From Chloroflexota bacterium (lineage in GTDB: Bacteria; Chloroflexota; Anaerolineae; B4-G1; SLSP01), in the NCBI GenBank assembly GCA_029555965.1, contig JAKQHY010000211.1, positions 31,407-95,406 of the forward strand: a stretch of DNA of 64,000 nt, read 5' to 3'. The position numbers and the translations under genes are program-made. The notes below the pieces were generated by a model. It saw nothing but the letters and a program-made list of their open reading frames with translations, was not told the DNA's origin and did not search any database. Numbering within the stretch: position 1 is the stretch's first letter; every line of letters begins with the position of its first letter. This document shows, piece by piece, positions 25,536-33,647 of this stretch.

Positions 25536-27155
25536 ATGGCGACAATAACGCACCAGGCAGATCAAGGATCGGAATCAATTCAGGAACGCGCCGCGCAGCG
25601 CGCCGTGTTAGCTTTGCAATTCACGCGCTATGTGGCTTGGGGGGGCGGGATATTCACCGCCAGCGCGCTGGCCGCGTGGCTATGGAATCCCTCATACCCA
25701 CGTATGGTGGGCGTGGCGCTGAGTCTGGCTATCGCTGCGGGGGGCGCAGGCGTTTATGCCACCTTCCACCAACGCGGGCAAGGGCGCAACGGCCTCTACG
25801 TGTTTTTGGGCGCCTTAGCGGCGATGTATTTCGGCATTTTCTGGCTGTGCCCGGAAATGGCCGCGGCAGTCATGCTCGGATATGTCCTGTTGACGATTCT
25901 GGGCTATCTGCTGCTCGATCCAGATACGGGGCGCTGGGTTGCCATAGTCAGTCTCGTGTTGATCGTGTTGAGTTACCTGCTGCTTTGGCTAGGTCTGCCG
26001 GAAATCCAAGCGCCGTTGCCGGGCGCCTTGAGCTTTGGGTTCGGCGTCGCCCTGACGGTAGCCACCGCGGCGATGATTATGTTGGTGATCGCCCAAAGCT
26101 CCGAGGCGCAGGAGGGCTACCTCGCCCACTACCGACAGGAAGCGCATGCCCGCCTGCAAACCCTGGTGAAGCAGTACGTGGAATACATCAACGAAGTGGC
26201 GCGCGGCAACCTCGCGGCGCAAGTCCACGTCGCCGGGAATGGCTTCGCCCCGGATGATCCCCTGCTGATCCTGGCGCAAAACCTCGACCGGATGACCAAC
26301 AGTCTGCGCACCATGATCATCCAGATCAAAGAAGCCGTACACAACCTCAGCTCGGCCACGGCGGAGATCTTAGCGGCCACCGCGCAGCAGGCCGCCGGCG
26401 CCAGCGAGCAATCCGCCGCCATCTCGGAGACGACCACCACGGTAGATGAGCTGCGCACCATCGCCGAGCAATCCTCGCGGCGTTCCCAGGAAGTCTCCAG
26501 CGCGGCGCACCGCAACGTTGAAATCTCCCAATCCGGTAAGAAAGCCGTGCAGGACACTATCGAAAGCATGGGGCAGATTAAAGAGCGCGTCGAGGGCATC
26601 GCCGAGAACATCCTGGCCCTCTCGGAGCAGACGCAGCAGATTGGCGAGATCATTGCCACCGTGAACGACATCGCTTCGCAGTCCAACATCCTCGCGCTCA
26701 ACGCTTCGGTGGAAGCGGCGCGCGCCGGGGAACATGGCAAGGGCTTCGCTGTCGTCGCCGTGGAAGTGCGTAACCTGGCCGAGCAATCCAAGCAGGCCAC
26801 CGCCCAGGTCAAGGCGATTCTGTCGGAGATTCAGAAAGCCACCAACGCCACCGTGATGGCGACCGAGGAAGGCACCAAGCGCGTGGACGAGGGCGTGAAG
26901 CTGGCCGCGCAGGCGCGGCAGTCCATTGACCAGCTCTCCAGCGTGATCACTGAGTCGGCGCAGGCCGCCGTCCAGGTTGTCGCCGGGGGGCGCCAGCAAG
27001 TATCGGGCATTGAGCAGATCGCTCTGGCGATGCAAAACATTGACCAGGCCACCGTCCAAAGCCTGGTGAGCACCCGTCAGATGGAGCGCGCCGCGCAAAA
27101 CCTGAGCCAGTTGGCGCACAACCTGGCGGAGTTGGTCGCACAGTATGAGTTATGA
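25536..27155 (+). CDS. Methyl-accepting chemotaxis protein with membrane-embedded sensor
   Basis: The 539-residue protein has about six closely spaced membrane helices within residues 25-200 and no sizeable periplasmic loop. A HAMP-like segment follows (about 205-260), then a long signalling hairpin with the tip [20 protein letters not shown] and [17 protein letters not shown]. The input is probably a membrane or intracellular state rather than an external ligand. The C-terminus ([10 protein letters not shown]) lacks a CheR-binding pentapeptide. ATG 25536 follows GGAGGAAA. The ATG at 25515 is less well placed. Confidence 0.92.
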   Translation: MATITHQADQGSESIQERAAQRAVLALQFTRYVAWGGGIFTASALAAWLWNPSYPRMVGVALSLAIAAGGAGVYATFHQRGQGRNGLYVFLGALAAMYFGIFWLCPEMAAAVMLGYVLLTILGYLLLDPDTGRWVAIVSLVLIVLSYLLLWLGLPEIQAPLPGALSFGFGVALTVATAAMIMLVIAQSSEAQEGYLAHYRQEAHARLQTLVKQYVEYINEVARGNLAAQVHVAGNGFAPDDPLLILAQNLDRMTNSLRTMIIQIKEAVHNLSSATAEILAATAQQAAGASEQSAAISETTTTVDELRTIAEQSSRRSQEVSSAAHRNVEISQSGKKAVQDTIESMGQIKERVEGIAENILALSEQTQQIGEIIATVNDIASQSNILALNASVEAARAGEHGKGFAVVAVEVRNLAEQSKQATAQVKAILSEIQKATNATVMATEEGTKRVDEGVKLAAQARQSIDQLSSVITESAQAAVQVVAGGRQQVSGIEQIALAMQNIDQATVQSLVSTRQMERAAQNLSQLAHNLAELVAQYEL

Positions 27156-27156
27156 G

Positions 27157-27305
27157 TTAGGAGTTAGGAGTTAGGGGTTAGGAGTTAGGGGTTAGGAGTT
27201 AGGAATGAAGGAAATCGTCATTCGCTATTTGCTATTCGCAATTCCTCACTCCTCGCTCGCAACTCCTCACTCGCAACTCGCAACTCGCCATTCGCCATTC
27301 GTGAG
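27157..27305. repeat. Longest opposed heptamer repeat block (MCP-CheA gap)
   Basis: Seven GTTAGGA/GTTAGGG units (27157-27205) face about ten reverse-type units (ATTCGC, CTCCTCA, CTCGCAA; 27216-27305). It fills almost the whole gap between the MCP gene and cheA, which are otherwise co-directional, so it would be transcribed and could fold ahead of the cheA start. Confidence 0.82.
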
Positions 27306-27313
27306 GTTCTACC

Positions 27314-29881
27314 GTGGTGACGCTAAGTTCTAAAATCCGTGAGCAGCTCATCAGCAGCTTTGGCGCTGAGTTGGCCGAGCATGTCCAGACGATGACGGAC
27401 GGCCTGCTGGCTCTGGAACAAGATCAGGTGCATGGGGAGGCCCGGCAGGAGACCCTGGCGAGCATCTTCCGCGCTGCGCACAGCCTCAAAGGCGCGGCGC
27501 GCGCCCTCGGCGTCACGGCAGTAGAGCAACTGGCGCACGCTCTGGAAAATGTGCTGGATCTGATGCAACGCGGCGCGTTGCCTCTCACGCAGGCATTGTT
27601 CACCGTTTGCTTCCGCGCCCTGGATACGATCCAGTTGGTGCAGGCCGTCTACGATTCTGGCGGTACCACACCGCCGGTGCAGGTCTTGCAAACGTTGGCC
27701 GAGCTGGAAGAATTTCGCGCGCCGACGCCCGCTGCGACTGGCGCCGAACAACCCGCCGGAGGGACGCTGGCGGATACGGCGTCTCCGGGCGAAAGCGGCG
27801 CCGGGCCGTTGCCTTCCTTGCGTCGTCCCTTGCCGCCACGCCCTGCGTCAGAGTTGTCCGGCTCCGCCTCAGCGCCCCCCCCAGCTCCGCCGCCGGCGCC
27901 GGTGGTGAAGCCCCTCTTCGATCCAGGCGGGCGCGACACCCGCCCGGCGCCGACTGTGTCGGTCGGTAAGCGGGAAGTGCGCGCCGCCTCCCCGGCGGAA
28001 CCTGTCGAAAAGGTGATTTGGACGGACGAAACGCCCGCCCAGCCGCCGGTGGAACCGGCCCCACCGCCCCGCGTTTCCGAGGTCAGTGATGAGACGGTGC
28101 GGGTCAGTGTGGGGAAACTGGATGCGCTGATGGCGCAGTTGAGCGAACTGCTGGTTACAAAGATTCGTTCGGAACAACGGTTGGGGCAGGTACACCGGAC
28201 GCGGGATTTTGTGGCGCAGTGGCAAAAAGACTGGGTCGTCATGCGCAAGACGTATGGGCGCTTGATGCGTCGGACGCGCGAGTGGGACGACCGCCCGGAG
28301 CTACAACAGGATGTCATGCAGTTGTTGGACTACGTCAGCGCCAACCAGGAGCAACTGCGGCAACTCTACGGCCTGGTCAACACCCTGGCGCGGGAATACG
28401 CCAATGACACCTTGCATGCTGCGTTGGTTATTGACACCCTGGAGCAAGAGGTCAAGCAGGTGCGGATGTTGCCGTTGAACACCATCACCGGGGCCTTCGG
28501 GCGGATGACGCGCGATTTGGCGCAAAGCGCTCAGAAAGAGGCCACCCTCCACATTGTGGGGGGGGAGGTTGAACTGGACAAGCGTGTCCTGGAACAGATC
28601 AAAGACCCGCTGATTCACCTGCTGCGGAACGCCATTGATCACGGTCTGGAAAAGCCGGAAGACCGTGTGGCGGCCGGGAAACCGCGCGCCGGCGCCATCA
28701 CCTTGACCGCCGAGCAGTTGGGCAAGGAAGTCGTCATCCGGGTGAGCGACGACGGGCGCGGACTGGACATCGAGAGCATCCGCCGCGTCGCGCAGCGCAA
28801 AGACGATATTGGCGCGGCCGCTGAAACGCTGAGCGAAACCGAGCTGGTCGAGCTGATCTTTGGGGCGCGTTTTTCAACCAGTCCCATCATTACCGACGTT
28901 TCCGGGCGCGGGGTGGGGTTAGATGTGGTGCGGCGTAATGTCAGCGCGTTAGGGGGGCGGATTAACGTGGATTGGATTCCCCGGCAGGGCGCGACCTTCA
29001 CGTTGATCTTGCCGATAACGTTGACCAGCACGCGCGGTTTGTTAGTGCGCGCCAGCGGCCAGCGTTTTGCCATCCCCTTCAGCGCCATTGAGCGCATCTT
29101 GCGTGTTGGCCCGGACGCGATCACGGCGTTGGGCGGCCACGAAACAATTCATCATCAGGGCCGGCCCTACCCCCTGGTGCGCTTGAGCGATGTATTGGAA
29201 CTGCCGCGTGTGACGCCGAACGGCGCGGAAGAGGCCTACATGATCGTCGTGATCGTGGCAACCGCTGAACGCCGGATGGCCTTCGTGGTGGATGGGTTGG
29301 AGGGTGAACAGGAAATGGTCATCAAGACGACGGGCCGCCAACTGCGGCACGTGGGCGGCATTGCCGGGGCGACGGTGATGGGGAACGGCGACGCGCTGCT
29401 GGTGCTCAACGTGGCCGATCTCATCAAATTGGCCCTGCGCGGCGAACATCGCGTCACGCATCCTTCCGTGATGGGCGAGGTCGCCGAGGTGACGGCGCCC
29501 CCCGCGACGCGGCCTCAACCGCGCATCCTGGTCGTGGATGATTCGGTAACTACCCGCACGCTGGAGAAGAATGTCCTGGAAGCCGCCGGCTACACAGTGC
29601 TGCTGGCCGTCAACGGGCAGGAGGCGTTGGGGCTTATTGCGACCGGTGAGGCGCCCGACTTGATTATTTCCGATGTGGTGATGCCGCGCCTGGATGGATT
29701 CGGCCTGACCCAACAGATCAAGCATGATGCGCGCACTGCCAACATCCCGGTGATTTTGGTGACATCTCTGGATTCGCCGGAGGATAAAACGCGCGGGATC
29801 GAAGTTGGCGCCGATGCGTACATCGTGAAAAGCCACTTTGATCAGAATAACTTGCTGGAAACCATTGAACAATTGATTTGA
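27314..29881 (+). CDS. cheA: CheA histidine kinase with C-terminal receiver
   Basis: The 855-residue protein has an Hpt domain with the phosphorylated H56 (RAAHSLKGAARALG), a proline-rich linker (about 140-255) where the P2 domain would be, a dimerisation helix pair (about 260-370), HATPase (LLRNAIDHGLEKPED, DDGRGLD, GRGVGLDVV), a CheW-like P5 domain and a receiver (ILVVDDSVTTRT, LIISDVVMPRLDG, YIVKS). Hybrid CheA-REC proteins are typical of alternative-function chemosensory systems. The start is GTG 27314, with GAGG 7 nt upstream and a second GTG following. Confidence 0.94.
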   Translation: MVTLSSKIREQLISSFGAELAEHVQTMTDGLLALEQDQVHGEARQETLASIFRAAHSLKGAARALGVTAVEQLAHALENVLDLMQRGALPLTQALFTVCFRALDTIQLVQAVYDSGGTTPPVQVLQTLAELEEFRAPTPAATGAEQPAGGTLADTASPGESGAGPLPSLRRPLPPRPASELSGSASAPPPAPPPAPVVKPLFDPGGRDTRPAPTVSVGKREVRAASPAEPVEKVIWTDETPAQPPVEPAPPPRVSEVSDETVRVSVGKLDALMAQLSELLVTKIRSEQRLGQVHRTRDFVAQWQKDWVVMRKTYGRLMRRTREWDDRPELQQDVMQLLDYVSANQEQLRQLYGLVNTLAREYANDTLHAALVIDTLEQEVKQVRMLPLNTITGAFGRMTRDLAQSAQKEATLHIVGGEVELDKRVLEQIKDPLIHLLRNAIDHGLEKPEDRVAAGKPRAGAITLTAEQLGKEVVIRVSDDGRGLDIESIRRVAQRKDDIGAAAETLSETELVELIFGARFSTSPIITDVSGRGVGLDVVRRNVSALGGRINVDWIPRQGATFTLILPITLTSTRGLLVRASGQRFAIPFSAIERILRVGPDAITALGGHETIHHQGRPYPLVRLSDVLELPRVTPNGAEEAYMIVVIVATAERRMAFVVDGLEGEQEMVIKTTGRQLRHVGGIAGATVMGNGDALLVLNVADLIKLALRGEHRVTHPSVMGEVAEVTAPPATRPQPRILVVDDSVTTRTLEKNVLEAAGYTVLLAVNGQEALGLIATGEAPDLIISDVVMPRLDGFGLTQQIKHDARTANIPVILVTSLDSPEDKTRGIEVGADAYIVKSHFDQNNLLETIEQLI

Positions 29882-29890
29882 GGTAAGGCA

Positions 29891-30367
29891 ATGACTATGA
29901 TAGCGAAGAAAGTGTTAATCATTGAAGACAGCCAGACGCAAGCGCAAACTCTTCAAAAAATATTGGAGTCTTACGGCCTGCGCGTGTTGTGGGCGCCCGG
30001 CGGTCGCATCGGCATCCAGTTGGCCGAGCAGTGGATTCCCGATGTGGTTATCCTGGATGTCAAGATGCCCGAAATGGACGGCTTTGAAGTGTGCGCATGT
30101 CTGCGCGACAACCCCAAGACCGAACACATCCCGGTGGTAATGATGACCCGCTACAACGAGCCGGATACCCTGAAGATGGGCATCTATCTGGGCGCCGTAG
30201 ATTTTATCCCGAAAGACGAGTTCGCCAATATGGTGTTGGTGAAGACCCTGGAACAACTGCGCGTGTTACAGGACGATCTAGTTTATCCATCCGCCGCGCC
30301 CACCCCGGCCCTTGCGCCGGGCGCGGATGAGGCGGACAGCGCGGTCGCCGGCGACAAACCTGTCTGA
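29891..30367 (+). CDS. Single-domain response regulator after CheA
   Basis: The 158-residue protein has a receiver with VLIIEDS, phosphorylation site in VVILDVKMPEMDG, threonine in VVMMTRY and lysine in DFIPKDEFAN, plus a 30-residue alanine/proline-rich tail. It starts 9 bp after cheA and is closely related to the next gene, which indicates tandem duplication. It is a likely CheA target or phosphate sink. Confidence 0.9.
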   Translation: MTMIAKKVLIIEDSQTQAQTLQKILESYGLRVLWAPGGRIGIQLAEQWIPDVVILDVKMPEMDGFEVCACLRDNPKTEHIPVVMMTRYNEPDTLKMGIYLGAVDFIPKDEFANMVLVKTLEQLRVLQDDLVYPSAAPTPALAPGADEADSAVAGDKPV

Positions 30368-30433
30368 CGGTCCCTGCGTTGGGCAGTAGATACCGGGTAG
30401 GGCAGGTTGTGCGGGCAGCCGAAGGAGGTAAGG

Positions 30434-30880
30434 GTGATTACAATGGCAAATATGCATAAGGTTCTCATTGTTGAGGATAGTCCAGTGCAGGCGCGGACTC
30501 TGGCGAAGCTTCTGGAGGATCAGGGGCTGCGGGTCGTTCACGCCCCCAATGGCCGGGTCGGCATCGAGATGGCCGAGCGTTGGAAGCCCGATGTCATCGT
30601 GCTGGACATCAAAATGCCGGATATGGACGGTTTTGAGGTGTGCGAACACCTGCAAAACAACCCCCAGACCAGTCACATCCCGATTGTGATGCTAACGGTC
30701 TACAGCGAACCGCCTATGCTGCGGCAGTCCATCTATTTGGGCGCGGTGGATTTCATCCCTAAGGATGATTTTGCCAATGCGGTGTTGCTGGAGACGCTGC
30801 GGCAACTACACGTCCTGGAGGGCGGCGCTTCCATCTTTTCGGCCTTGCGGCAGGTGGGTGAGAACCATGACGCTTCTTAA
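30434..30880 (+). CDS. Single-domain response regulator (tandem paralogue)
   Basis: The 148-residue receiver has VLIVEDSPVQARTL, phosphorylation site in VIVLDIKMPDMDG, threonine in IVMLTVY and lysine in DFIPKDDFAN. It is closely similar to the preceding receiver. GTG 30434 lies 5 nt after AGGAGG and is preferred. ATG 30443 (MANMHKV) is the alternative at 14 nt. The end overlaps the following cheB by 14 bp. Confidence 0.9.
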   Translation: MITMANMHKVLIVEDSPVQARTLAKLLEDQGLRVVHAPNGRVGIEMAERWKPDVIVLDIKMPDMDGFEVCEHLQNNPQTSHIPIVMLTVYSEPPMLRQSIYLGAVDFIPKDDFANAVLLETLRQLHVLEGGASIFSALRQVGENHDAS

Positions 30881-32033
30881 TGGGTTCGCCGTGAGCGAGA
30901 CCGGTCGGTTGGGAGTGAGTACCGGTGAACGGCGTGCGACCCGGGTGTTGGTCATTGACCTGGCCTCCCCTCTGCGCGATAAGTTGGTGGCCTTCCTAGA
31001 AGGCAGCGACGGCGTTGAGGTGGTAGGACTGGGGGCGAGCGGGGCCGAAGCCGTGCGGTTGGCGCGGCGGCTGCGTCCCGACGTGATGACGATGAGCGCG
31101 GCCGCGCTTGGTCCCGCCGGCCTTCAGGCGATCCGGCAGATCATGCACACGACGCCCACCCCTATAGTGATCACCTCTGCATCTCATGGCCTGGCGGACG
31201 CTGCTCCGACGGGGTCGGGTTCTTTCGACTCCGCTCATGAAAGAGGCGCGGTGGATTATACCTTTGCGGCATTACAGGCCGGCGCATTGACCGTGGTGAA
31301 TGAGCCGCGCCCCGCAGACGGAGCCACCTATGTGGACTTGTTGGCGACAGTGCGGCTGATGGCCGGCGTCCCTGTGATTCATCACTGGAAGCGCGAGACG
31401 CAACCGCTGCCCCCCGTGGCTGCGCCTGACCCGCGCGCGTGGGAAGCGCGGTTGCGTCAGGTAGAGGTGATTGGCATCGCGGCCTCCACCGGCGGCCCGG
31501 CGGCCTTGACGCAACTGCTACAGCGACTCTCGCCCAGCTTCCCGGCGCCTATCATCGTGGTGCAGCATGTCACCAGCGGTTTTACGACCGGGTTGGCGCA
31601 GTGGTTGGATTTGCAGACCTCCCTGCGGGTGCGGGTCGCGCGTCATGGCGACTGTCTCCAACCGGGGACGGTGTGGGTGTCGCCTGACAATTACCATTTG
31701 CAGGTAGATCGGTTGGGCAAAATCGAACTGCATCAGGAGCCTTCGTATAAAGGGCTGCGGCCCTCGGCGAATTACCTGTTTCGCTCTATGGCGGCCACGT
31801 ATGGCGCGCGCGCTCTGGGCATCATCCTGACGGGCATGGGGGATGACGGCGTCGAAGGCTTGAGCCGCCTGCACCGTCAGGGAGGGCTGACTGTAGCGCA
31901 AGATGAGGCGAGCAGCGTGGTCTATGGGATGCCGCAAGCAGCGGTTGCGCGGCGCGCTGTGGATCGCGTCCTGGCCTTAGAACATATCGCCGCCTTATTG
32001 GAAAATCTGACTGTGACGCATGAAGGATCATAA
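30867..32033 (+). CDS. cheB: CheB-type methylesterase with degenerate receiver
   Basis: The 388-residue protein keeps the methylesterase domain (GIAASTGGPAAL with the nucleophile serine, VVQHVTSGF with histidine, LTGMGDDGVEG with aspartate). Its receiver has lost phosphorylation: the site that is D65 in the second CheB here is S77, the acidic pocket reads LVIDLAS, and the lysine of VEKPRG is replaced by glutamate (VNEPRP). Methylesterase activity would therefore not be controlled by phosphorylation. ATG 30867 lies inside the end of the upstream receiver gene. Confidence 0.88.
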   Translation: MTLLNGFAVSETGRLGVSTGERRATRVLVIDLASPLRDKLVAFLEGSDGVEVVGLGASGAEAVRLARRLRPDVMTMSAAALGPAGLQAIRQIMHTTPTPIVITSASHGLADAAPTGSGSFDSAHERGAVDYTFAALQAGALTVVNEPRPADGATYVDLLATVRLMAGVPVIHHWKRETQPLPPVAAPDPRAWEARLRQVEVIGIAASTGGPAALTQLLQRLSPSFPAPIIVVQHVTSGFTTGLAQWLDLQTSLRVRVARHGDCLQPGTVWVSPDNYHLQVDRLGKIELHQEPSYKGLRPSANYLFRSMAATYGARALGIILTGMGDDGVEGLSRLHRQGGLTVAQDEASSVVYGMPQAAVARRAVDRVLALEHIAALLENLTVTHEGS

Positions 32034-32113
32034 AGTGAGAGTCGAGAATCTTGAATCAAGAAACTATGTGAAGTATGTATCGTGGTTCTGGATTCGGGAT
32101 TGGGAGGTGTCCG

Positions 32114-32482
32114 GTGGAGAATAACCATACCATTGACATTCGAAATAATGTGGACGTAATTATGATGCGCACTGAAGTGCGCAACTCAGCGCGCCAGATC
32201 GGCATGGGGATGATGGATCAGGCCAGCATCTCTCTGGCCGCTTCGGGACTGGCTCACGATCTGGGGTTGGGGTGTATCCAGGAAGGGCTGGTCTCCATTG
32301 AGCGACTGGAGCAGGAAAACCGGATAGGGTTACAAGTGATCTGCATGAATAAACCCAGCAATGAACAATCAAATTTGACGACCAAAGCCTTGCAAGATGC
32401 CAAGTGGATGGTAGATGAAGTGAAGGTTGAGACATTGCCGGCTCAGGTTGTCAAGATCACCCTGGTCAAGTGGATGAGCTAA
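32114..32482 (+). CDS. Degenerate RsbT-like protein (pseudokinase candidate)
   Basis: The 122-residue protein aligns by eye with RsbT: IDIRNNVDVIMMRTEVRNSA at the N-terminus, a MVDEVKV segment in the place of RRLMDEFEV, and a final ITLVKWMS like ITGVKWLR. The ATP-binding motifs are lost: the N-box SELxRN reads ASGLAHD, the G1 position reads MNKPSNE, and there is no glycine-rich G2 box. It cannot bind ATP in the normal way and may compete for RsbT partners. GTG 32114 has GGGAGG at 6 nt. It lies between two cheB genes. Confidence 0.65.
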   Translation: MENNHTIDIRNNVDVIMMRTEVRNSARQIGMGMMDQASISLAASGLAHDLGLGCIQEGLVSIERLEQENRIGLQVICMNKPSNEQSNLTTKALQDAKWMVDEVKVETLPAQVVKITLVKWMS

Positions 32483-32491
32483 GGAAAACCC

Positions 32492-33556
32492 ATGCGCGCA
32501 CCGGTCAAATCTCAGCGAACTGGCCCGATCCGCATCCTGATTGTGGACGATTCGCCCGTGATCCGCGAGATCCTGACCGCCATGTTCCGCGCCGAGCCAG
32601 ATTTCGAGGTGATCGGCGAAGCGCAAGACGGGCACGAGGCTGTGCAGTTTACGGCGGCGCTGCGCCCGGACGTGATCACGATGGATTTGCACATGCCGCG
32701 CATGACCGGGGTGGAGGCCATCCGCCAGATTATGAATACCACGCCCACCCCCATCACTGTGGTGGCGTCGGGTATCCATGAAGACTGCGCCGTGATGGCG
32801 GCGCAAGCGCTCGCGGCGGGCGCGCTGACGATGGTAGAAAAGCCACGGGGGATTTCACCCCAGGACTATGGGGCCATCCAGGGGCAATTGACGATGGCAA
32901 TTCGCCTGGTGGCCGGCGTGGAGCTGGTGTCGTTGGCTGGCGGGGCCGCCGGGGCTGCCGATTTCATCCAGGACAACCGGCCCAAATTGGTCGCCATCGG
33001 CGCTTCCACCGGCGGACCGGGGATTTTACACCGCATTTTGCACACATTGCCGAGCGAGTTGAACTTTCCTATCATTGTTGTACAACATATCACAGCCGGA
33101 TTTGGGGCAGGTTTTGTGCGTTGGCTGGACAGTGTGACGGAGATCAAGGTCCAACTGGCGCAGGACAACGAACCGGTGCGGCCCGGCTGTGTTTGGGTCG
33201 CGCCGGAAGGCCATCATTTGACGGTGCAATCCGGCGGCGTCATTCACCTGGACGCTTCGGCGCCGTTAGGCGGGGTGCGACCTTCGGCCAACCGCTTGTT
33301 CACCTCGGTGGCCGAAACTTACCAGTCGGCGGCTGTCGGCATTATTTTAACGGGGATGGGGGTGGACGGCGCGGATGGGCTGGAAGAATTGTGGCGCGTC
33401 GGCGGTTATACCATCGCGCAGGACGAGGCCAGTTGTGTGGTATTTGGTATGCCCAAGGTTGCCATCGAGCGCGGCGTTGTCCGGCAAGTCCTTACGCCCG
33501 ACGAAATTGCCACCTTTTTGACGCGCTTGAACGAGCAATGTAAAAACAGGGAGTAG
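32492..33556 (+). CDS. cheB: CheB methylesterase with intact receiver
   Basis: The 354-residue protein has a receiver with ILIVDDSPVIR, phosphorylation site D65 (VITMDLHMPR) and VEKPRG, then a methylesterase domain (GASTGGPGIL, VVQHITAGFG, LTGMGVDGADG). It removes methyl groups from MCP glutamates under CheA control. It is the regulated partner of the upstream CheB whose receiver is dead. The start follows AAGGAAAA. The TAG stop is read from the first GGGAGTA repeat unit. Confidence 0.93.
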   Translation: MRAPVKSQRTGPIRILIVDDSPVIREILTAMFRAEPDFEVIGEAQDGHEAVQFTAALRPDVITMDLHMPRMTGVEAIRQIMNTTPTPITVVASGIHEDCAVMAAQALAAGALTMVEKPRGISPQDYGAIQGQLTMAIRLVAGVELVSLAGGAAGAADFIQDNRPKLVAIGASTGGPGILHRILHTLPSELNFPIIVVQHITAGFGAGFVRWLDSVTEIKVQLAQDNEPVRPGCVWVAPEGHHLTVQSGGVIHLDASAPLGGVRPSANRLFTSVAETYQSAAVGIILTGMGVDGADGLEELWRVGGYTIAQDEASCVVFGMPKVAIERGVVRQVLTPDEIATFLTRLNEQCKNRE

Positions 33557-33626
33557 GGAGTAGGGAGTAGGGAGTAGGGAATCAAGTAATTCGTAATTCG
33601 CAACTCGCAACTCCTAACTCCTAACT
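33549..33626. repeat. GGGAGTA heptamers with opposed CTCGCAA/CTCCTAA units
   Basis: Four GGGAGTA units (33549-33578) start inside the last codons of cheB and provide its TAG stop. Reverse-type units TTCGCAACTCGCAACTCC and TAACTCCTAAC follow at 33596-33626, just before the ribosome site of the next kinase gene. Confidence 0.8.
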
Positions 33627-33647
33627 TGATGACCGTGGGGAGGTAGT

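Noticed and set aside
27157..27305. CRISPR-like regular repeats
   Set aside because: Units are only 7 bp with no unique spacers, so they are tandem heptamers and not a CRISPR array.
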